Shown piece by piece: positions 56,590 to 64,000 of a DNA stretch of 64,000 nucleotides. The notes under the pieces were generated by a model. It was not told where the DNA came from. It did no database searches and saw only the letters and a program-made list of their open reading frames with translations. A program made the position numbers and the translations under genes. Position 1 is the first letter of the stretch. The number at the start of each line of letters is the position of its first letter. This stretch comes from Lunularia cruciata. Taxonomy: Eukaryota > Streptophyta > Marchantiopsida > Lunulariales > Lunulariaceae. The stretch lies in the NCBI GenBank assembly GCA_948567375.1, contig OX419758.1, forward strand, positions 6,329,001-6,393,000. Reading direction: 5' to 3'.

Positions 56590-58332
56590 TCTCTACAATA
56601 GTTTTTTTTCCATTTTGCAATTCTTCTTCAATTGTTCCATAATGTAAATCTAGTATTGTCGCCAATATTGTTTCCATCTATGCTCATAAACACCAAGTTT
56701 ACAATTTAGTATTTATAGGTTATTTCCCATTGACTCCCCATTGTAGATTTTATTTTATTTACAATTTAGTATTCTAAGAATAGCATGCAATTGCACATTG
56801 CACACTAGTTACGGATCTTATGTAACAAGGCAAGAAGGTGTTGGGTGATGCCCAATGATCACTAGAAGACACTTGATAATGTTGGGTGACATACTATGTA
56901 TATTGGTTGGCGTTGGTTGGTAAGGGTGGTGCCTACTGATGCCCGGTGTAATAGAGAAAATTTGTACGTAGATGCTAGTTGGCATTGGTTGCTAGATGGT
57001 GTAGTGTTTGAATTTGATATTATAAAGGCTTTTGTCCATTGGTGCTTGATTGCACCCATCATGCCACTGCATAATGGCACTCTTAGGTAATCAAAGGTGC
57101 ATCTCTCTCAAAGTAATGGTAAAGTGTGCTTAGGATTCTAAAATTATCTCCCTCAAATTTGGGTTCTTTTTGGTGAAATATGAATTTTCTCAATGCAAGA
57201 TATAGATTTATTTTCTCATGTGGGTAGCAATATAAACTCTCCTCTTGCAAAGAAGTTTCAATGTTCATTAATTTATTTGCAATTGAGCCATTTTGGGGAA
57301 ATTTTTCAAGGAAAGAAGTTATTTTCACTTTAGCTTCATGGTTTTGAAGAAAGATAGTGTTTTTCAAAGGAGGGGAGCAATTTTGAGATTTTCAAAGGGT
57401 GTACCCATTTGAGTTTGAGTGTTGTTTGAGTTTTGGGAAGAATAAGGACTTTGAGTTGTTGAGTTTGGGAGAGATTTGCATTTCAAGACATTATTTTCTT
57501 TGTGTGACCAGGAATCTAGACTTTGCAAAGGGAGAGAAGAGGGTTTGGGAGATTTTCATGAGAGCAAAAGGAGAGTTTTTGAAATTTCAAGTGAGAGGTG
57601 AGAGGATAGAAAGGAGCAACTGCAAGTGAGAGGAGAGCAAGGAGTCCAAGAATTTCCAAAATCAAGTTTCTTTTGAAGTCTCTAAATTTCCCTAGAGTCT
57701 CCATGGTAGAAATTTGGGGTTATGAGAAGATTGTTGACGGTGAGGATATGAGGAATACTCAAGAAGGAGATTAGTTAATTGGTTTCCACACCATTCAATA
57801 CCCAACAAACTTCATAAAATGGTGTTGGATGGATAAACATCAAGTTTGAATTGCTATTTCTGGAATCAAGGAGGTTTATCTTGGTGTAATTGGCCTCAAA
57901 ATAACCCTTGGCCTACATTATCCATGTCCAGAGGTATTCTTCTTTTTTTAATTCTTTATTTTTCTCCAATTTTCAGAAGTTCAATTCTCCATTTCAACTT
58001 TTCTTGAAAGTTTTAGGTCCCAATTATTGGCACCTATGGAGGTCACCCGGCACTCACTAGGTTTTTCTTACAATAACTTCCCATGTTTCCCTATGCCTCT
58101 ATGTATCATAATATGTAATCCACACTTAAACCCTAAACCATATTCTTGTCTTGTTGCACCGACAAGGGTCATCCAACACCGCTTTGTGTTTTTTGCTGAT
58201 TATTCTTCTATCCAACAGTAATGCCCAACATTGTTATGCCTACATGACAACATTGATGGCATCTCCTTGCATCATCGGGTATCTCCCTATGTTGCCCGCA
58301 CTTAAGTTCTACTGAAACATACTATCACTTTG
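56590..58332. other. spacer without recognised genes
   Basis: AT-rich, with short T/G-rich frames (56896-57090, 57399-57629) that show no family character. It may include the rest of the Harbinger element and older repeats. Confidence 0.4.
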
Positions 58333-58738
58333 TGTAACAATATGGAGTTTAGCAATGAAGTTAGTTAGGGCTAACAAAGTAGCAAATAGGACAAATTAGC
58401 CTAGAATATTCTATCTAGGAAGCTTCTTGGGAAGCTTCCTAGCTAGCTTAGCTTTCACCTCAAGTAAGTAGCTTCTAGAAGCTTCCAACTAGCTTAGCTT
58501 GCAAGCAAAGTAGGCGACTTCTAGAAGGAAGCTTCTTGAGAAGCTTCTCGTTAACTTGGTTTGTACTCCAAGAAAGTGGCTCAAGTAAGCTTCTTGAGAA
58601 GCTTCTCAAGAGCCTTGTATGCTCCCTATAAATACCAGAGCCAAAGCTCATGCTAGGCATTTGGAGCTTTCTCACATTCAAGTGTCCCATTGTGATCTTC
58701 CATTCTCTTATTTCTCTCATTGGTCTTGATCTTTTATA
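58333..58738 (+). mobile_element. solo LTR of the chromovirus family
   Basis: 406 bp, TGTAACAATATGG...GATCTTTTATA, matching the reverse complement of the LTRs at 11.7, 20.8 and 26.1 kb. The flanks are a perfect 5-bp duplication CTTTG (58328-58332 and 58739-58743). TATA box TATAAATA at 58627-58634. Upstream of it are heat-shock-element-like sites: TTCTAGAAGCTTC at about 58473-58485, AGAATATTCT near 58402 and repeated GAAGCTTC. Confidence 0.9.
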
Positions 58739-59389
58739 CTTTGAATATTCAATCATGAGAGGACAAACTCCTAAAAGGAGAATTGAGTTGAGAAGATGCA
58801 AGTTGGTAGAAATCTTGAACAAGCCTTTGAGATTTTTGGGTGAGGATTGTATTGTCAAACTGACTGCATCAAGAAAAGAAAGATGAACTGCTTGTTGAGA
58901 GATTGGGGTCTCGCAAATGTAACCATGTTACAAGAAATTCATGCAAACATAAAGAATCTAAGTTAGAAGTCATTATGATGATTTACTATGATGTGGATGG
59001 AAGATCACTAGCAATACGTGTTGTGCATGAATTGCTTGCCATTCAAAGAAATTGTCATTGGCCATCCCAACAAACAGTTGAAGGGAAGAATCAATGACTC
59101 ATTCATCAAGGAGAAATCTACAAATGGGTACAAGATCAAATATATGAAGGACCTTGCTCAATGAACCATCACCAAAATGATAATGCATTTGTTTCATTTG
59201 AAATGAACAAACTATGTGAATTAAAACCAAGCTATTTTCTTCAAACTCATACACAAGAGAGAGCCAATTAGTTGGGTTAAGATGTTTTGTGTATGAGTAA
59301 TCAAGTTGTTAAAAGAGATGATTGAAGGTTCTACCACCATCATGGCTCCCTTCATTTCTACATCAGCATGAACCTCTTGATGGACAAGG
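58739..59389 (+). mobile_element. left part of coiled-coil repeat unit, copy 3
   Basis: Broken frames follow the solo LTR (for example RRIELRRCKLVEILNKPLRF). By position this is the left part of the unit whose right part resumes at 60131. No independent homology was established for this segment. Confidence 0.3.
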
Positions 59390-60130
59390 TGTAATACTCC
59401 GAGGATAAGAGAAGAGACAAAACACAGTTTACACATTCAACATTTGGTGCCCCAAAGGAGCACCTTCTCTTTATTATATAGACAAAACGGATCTCCTCCA
59501 AGGAAGTTCCACCATAAGATTAGGCACACAAATAGGTGACATATCATCAAGCTTCACACTTGGATCACTTACTTGGATGGGTGACATGTTGATCTAGGTC
59601 CTATCTGGTTGGTCAAACAAGCTTTGACTGGAGGGAATCTTTTAGGGAATCTTCCTGTAGGAGTCTCAGAATCACGTAAGGTACCATTGGAAAGCTCTCA
59701 ACAAGACAAACCAAGGGGGAGAGAAGGCCAGCCTTTTGGCCATTGGAAGGGGGGGGGGGGAATGTGCACATTTTTGAGGCCTAATTCATTCGTTTAGGCC
59801 TCCAAAATTGCCTTCAAAGATTTCAAGCATATTTTGGTTCCTACTCTATTAGTAGAAGTCCCCATTTGGTGATACCTCTTTCTGATCTGTTTAGTCCATC
59901 ATGTGTAACATCCTTCCAGATGTTACCAAACCAATTCTCACCTTTAAATAATATGTCTAACTATTGGTTCTAAGGTTCTCAAGTCTTTTTTGGTTTCTAC
60001 TCTATTAGTAGAAGTACTCTTTTGGTGATACTCCTATCTGATCTATTTGACCATCATGTATAACATCATTCTAGATGTTATACAAACCAAATTTCACATC
60101 TAGATCAAATGGCTAGCTCGTGGTATTACA
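59390..60130 (-). mobile_element. solo LTR with perfect CAAGG target duplication
   Basis: 741 bp starting TGTAATACTCC and ending GGTATTACA (8-bp inverted ends), flanked by CAAGG on both sides (59385-59389, 60131-60135). It is the same family as 47151-47906. A G12 run is at about 59750. Minus orientation is inferred from TATATAATAAAG read on the minus strand near its left end. Confidence 0.88.
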
Positions 60131-61955
60131 CAAGGAGAAGGATAGGTTCCTATCCCACCTTCACCATCAAACTTACTTCAATGGAGACCCAAACTTGCCT
60201 AAGGAGATCACCAAATATCATGATGTGGACAAAGAGTATGCCCAAACAGGAAAGTTCATATGAGTGGTGGAGACATACAAATCCTTTACAATTTGAAGAA
60301 AGACTCCTATAGCCCATGTAAAAGTATAAGTCTCCAAGAAATGAAATGACCTTAGTAGGTGGAAACTTCATCAAAGGACAGCAAGAGTAAAACCAAGATA
60401 TACACATTTGCTCAAGAGAAAGGCCCACCAAGAACAAGAGATGGTGAACAAAAAAGTTCTCACAACTACTCAAAGCACAAAGTTGGGGAGCAAAGGATTC
60501 CTTCATATAAATTTTGTTTCCCGTGGTAAACAAAGAAGAAGGACTAAATGATGTGGCCCAATTTTCACCCTTGATTGTTGGAGATGAAGTGTGTTTAGTG
60601 GACAAGGGGAAAATGTCGATTATGGAATCCATCTCCCAACCACAACTCAATGCCTCACTCAATTCCTAACAGGAAGGAAACCTTTCATTATGAGGCAAAA
60701 TAGAGAACAAAATGGACTTGCACAATGGCAGATTTTTTCAAGGGCACCAACAACAATGAGGTGGGGACATCCTGCCAAAATCCAACAAAATTGGCCAAGC
60801 AACCCCTATTATGCCCAGTACAAGAAGGAGAGATAAATGAAGATGATATCATCACAAATGATGTTACTCCCAACCAACAACAACAAAGTAGGTATGAATG
60901 AGGAAGCAACTCTAATTCACAAATCATAGGAGACAAATTTTTTGGGCCATGTGACCTTGTGACCTAAATAAAGAAGGTCTTACAAAGACAATTGGGCAAG
61001 GATGGCAATTCTCTGCCTTGGCTAATGGTGGCCTACACCATTCACATTGTGACACCAACAATGGAAGCATTGGACCAAATTCTATAATTATACTAGAACT
61101 TGGAGCCAAAGATGAAGGAACCAATGGCCTCATCCACCACCTACATCACCTAGTCCAATCCAAGATGAACAAGAAGGAAAAGGAAAGTGAAGAGCACCTA
61201 GAGGAGTTCTAGATGAAGGAACTAAGATGGTAGGAGTATGAAAAGCTAATCCAAGGGTTGAAAAAGGAGGTTGACAACTATAGCCTATAGCTCATCCACC
61301 AACAAACTCAACACAAGTAGGAGATACAAAATAAAGAAGATGAACTTGCATTGCTATGAAGTGAGCTAGAAATTGCCCATGTGGATACAAAGGCAATTGA
61401 GACCAAATGCAACAACCTAAAATAGTTGATTGACCTCCATATCTCTAATCTATCTACAAACCTTAAATGACAACAAGAAAAGGTATTGGAGCAAGACAAG
61501 TGGATTTGTAAGGAGATGACCGATGAACTCAATGCCAAACAAGCCAATTTGGAGAACAAATAGGCAAGGCTGCTTGTGACTATTGGGCATACAACTACCC
61601 AACTACTTAACCAATTGAAGCGCATGGCCAACAAGACCTCCTAGCAAACAAAGGCATATGATTGGTGCATTCAAATTGACATATTGGAGAGGAAGATGTA
61701 CTCACAAGCAACTCAAAGCATTGTCTATGAAACTCTAGAGGCACACTAATGCCAAGTTTGAGGAGGCTCAATCCAGCTTTATACAAATTGTGGATGGCTA
61801 TCAAAAGGAGCTTGTAGACCTATTTCACATTTTCAAGAGGGCTAACAATTCATCCCAAGCACCACATGCCCTCTCGTTAAGGAACCACAATTAGAACCTA
61901 GTTTTACAAAAACAGTTGTGGTCATTTTTGTTCTCTAACAATGAGACATCGCTTT
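60131..61955 (+). mobile_element. decayed repeat unit with coiled-coil coding sequence, copy 3
   Basis: Plus-strand fragments near 61.2-61.8 kb encode a coiled coil with SELEIAHVDTKAIE, CNNLK and KWICKEMTDELNAKQANLE, broken by about eight stops. SELDAANVSVVAME in copy 2 is the closest relative in this window. A less decayed frame at 60591-60836 is Gln/Asn-rich (AKIQQNWPSNPYYAQYKKE). No reverse transcriptase or transposase was found. Confidence 0.45.
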
Positions 61956-61959
61956 GAAC

Positions 61960-62120
61960 TATGAGCCGGCTTGTCTCTCACTCAGGATGAACCTCTGATG
62001 GCTATTATGGTAGCACACCATGGACTAAGAAGGCAAGGAATCCCAACTCCATCATACTCCTCCAAGGCTAACACTCCAAGACTCAAGACATTGCTCACTA
62101 GAGAACTCAATGAGAGAGAG
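61960..62120 (-). mobile_element. truncated LTR of the non-chromodomain Ty3/gypsy family
   Basis: 161 bp matching the end of the LTR (TATGAGCCGGCTTGTCTCTC ... CTCAATGAGAGAGAG), fused at 62120/62121 directly to chromovirus integrase sequence. The other 530 bp of the LTR are missing. Confidence 0.8.
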
Positions 62121-64000
62121 AACTTGGGTATCAAGTGGGAGAGGGAGGTTACTGGAGGATAACATGACTTTATCACCAACTTCAAAGGTGAGATCACAAC
62201 GATGGTGGTCCGCATATTGTTTTTGGCGATTCTGAGCAACAAGGAGGTGAGACTTGGCTTGTTGGAGAGATTGGGATATAGTGGTCAAGAATGTGGAAGT
62301 ATGAGGAACCTGAGAGGAAGGGGGAGCAAGAAGAGAATCTGGAACAAGCAGATCTTGGCCAAAATTGAGAAAGAAGGGAGAAAATCTGGTGCTTGCCTGT
62401 TTGGAATTGTTGTAGGCAAATTCTATAGCTACAAGACATTCATCCTAGTTGGTATGGTGAACATTTACAAAGGCTCGCAACATATCCTCCAATGTACAAT
62501 TTGTGTGTTTGGTTTGTCCATCATTTTGAGGATGATAGGCCGTGGATAAAGCAAGCTTGGTGTTGAGTATCTGGAAGAGTTCTTGCCAAAACTTCTTGGT
62601 AAATCAAGGAACACTGTCGAAGATGAGTACACGTGGCATCCCATGATGCTTGAAGACATTGTCAAAGTAGATTTGCGCTAAAGTTAGAGCATCCATGGTA
62701 TCATAGGTTGGTGCTAAGTGGATTTGCTTACTAAGCTTATCCACAAACACCACGATTGTGGTGTGTCCTTATTTTGTCTTTGGCAAGGATGTGATGAGAT
62801 CCAAGCTCACATGCTCCCAGCGAGCGGATGGAATGGTGAGTGGTTGAAGGAGTCCACTCGGCTTTTGGTTGCTGGCCTTGTTATGTTGGCAACTCTCACA
62901 TGATCGGACAAAGTCTTGAACATCTCGTGTCATGTTGGGCCACCACCATTGGCGTTGGAGGGTGCTCAAGGTCTTGTCCACTCCTATACTTGTCATGGGC
63001 TTCTTGAAAGTGGACAAGTCAAAGATCACCTTTGGTTGGAACATATATTTGGTCTGCATGGAATAAAAGGCCTTCCTTGAAGGAGAAGGTGTTGTATTCC
63101 TTGTCGTATGCTGTCAGACAACCGTGTACCATTTGGAAGAAGGGATCTTGTTGTAGAGCTTATTGGAACTCATTATGGACCTTAGGGTCAATGGACACCA
63201 TTGTAATTGCCGTCGTGATGAGAGGAAGAGCCTTCAAATCATGTCGTCGTGATAGAGCATTAGGGATGACATGGAACCGACCTGGTTTGTACTCAAGTTT
63301 GATGTCAAACAATTGGAGTTGCTCTTCTCATTGATGATGCCGATTCTTCATGTGCTCCAAGTGTAAGGTCTGCAACAATGGCTTGTGATCAGTTTGTATG
63401 ATCACTTGTTTCTCCAAGAGATAATGCCTCCATACCTTGGTGGCATATACCATTGCAAGTTGTTCCCAATCTCAAGCAGAGTAATTTTTTCAGTTGTATT
63501 TAGTCAGCGAGACACAAAGGCAATAGGATGTAGTCCATCTGGAAATTCTTGTTGCAACACATCTCCAATTGCAAAGTTGGAAGCATCAAAATCAACCACA
63601 TAAGGTAGTTGATGATCATATGGTTGAAGAATGGGTCTTGAAGACACCATATGCTTTAACTTCTAGAATGCTTCTTCATGCTTGGTGGTCCACTCAAAGC
63701 TCAAGTTCTTTCCCAAGAGGTCAATCAATGGTGCAGCCACGTGAGCATAATAGTGGACGAACCGTCGGTAAAAACTGGCCAATCCATTGAATGCTCGTAC
63801 TTCTATAGCATCCTTTGGGGTAGGCCAATCAGTAATAGCCTTGATCTTCTCTTCTTCCATCTTGATCCCCTCTGATGAGATCTTATGACCCAAGAAGGTA
63901 ACCTCCTTTTGCCAAAAAACACACTTTGACTTCTTGTAGTAAAATTTCCACCATCGTAGTCGTCTTAGGACTTCTCGCACATGATTCACATCTTCTGCCT
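62121..64000 (-). pseudogene. chromovirus D: integrase, RNase H and part of reverse transcriptase, cut by the window edge
   Basis: On the minus strand, 63663-63989 encodes the reverse transcriptase thumb and connection (VTFLGHKISSEGIKMEEEK, ASFYRRFVHYYAHVAAPL). RNase H is in fragments at 63.3-63.65 kb. 62769-63059 encodes integrase with TLQRQWWWPNMTRDVQDFV, the zinc pair CESC and WEHVSLDLITSLPKTK containing the first catalytic Asp. 62052-62288 encodes its C terminus (LTFEVGDKVMLSSSNL). This is the best-preserved chromovirus copy in the window, but it lacks the chromodomain and 3' LTR and has stops. The rest lies beyond the right edge. Confidence 0.85.

Overview
The window is nuclear DNA of a land plant, probably a seed-free one (bryophyte or lycophyte grade). 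It carries intron-bearing nuclear genes for a farnesyl/geranylgeranyltransferase alpha subunit, a FAHD1-type acylpyruvase and a family-49 glycosyltransferase. Much of the rest is decayed plant-type Ty3/gypsy retrotransposons. A degraded insert of the plastid gene rpoC2 reads more like bryophyte or lycophyte plastid rpoC2 than the angiosperm form. I cannot name the species.

Layout. 1-0.7 kb: first exon(s) of an unrecognised coiled-coil gene leaving the left edge (minus). 2.7-3.0 kb: plastid rpoC2 insert, itself hit by a 53-bp retroposed LINE tail. 4.7-36 kb: a nest of transposable elements. Decayed coiled-coil repeat units (4.7-7.3 minus, 9.6-11.7 plus) are interrupted by a solo LTR (8.87-9.56 kb) and by a chromodomain Ty3/gypsy element (11.7-26.5 kb, minus, TSD GATAC). 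That element is split by a nearly complete non-chromodomain Ty3/gypsy element (13.12-20.80 kb, plus, TSD GATC) and by a 3' fragment of a sister chromovirus. A third, more decayed chromovirus copy spans 29.8-34.4 kb. Degenerate direct and tandem repeats and a tRNA-Gly-like sequence fill 34.5-36.2 kb.

36.2-45 kb is a gene island: an unrecognised open frame, an 11-exon GT49 type II membrane glycosyltransferase with six 18-residue repeats before its membrane anchor (plus), and a 7-exon FAHD1 homologue (minus). 45.8-50 kb holds a broken LINE with an N-terminal zinc finger, reverse transcriptase and a probable restriction-like endonuclease, interrupted by a solo LTR. 51.5-53.5 kb is the 5-exon prenyltransferase alpha gene (minus). 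55.2-56.6 kb is a decayed PIF/Harbinger transposase. 58.3-64 kb is again nested elements: two solo LTRs with perfect 5-bp TSDs, another coiled-coil unit, an LTR fragment and the 3' half of a fourth chromovirus copy.

Most notable: (i) chromovirus LTRs packed with heat-shock-element-like arrays upstream of a TATA box; (ii) a family of 44-53 bp insertions with 9-14 bp target duplications that consist only of the 3' hairpin tail of a LINE; (iii) the 18-residue tandem repeat in the GT49 protein. No conventional genes appear to act together here; the four nuclear genes look independent, and the remainder is mobile-element history.
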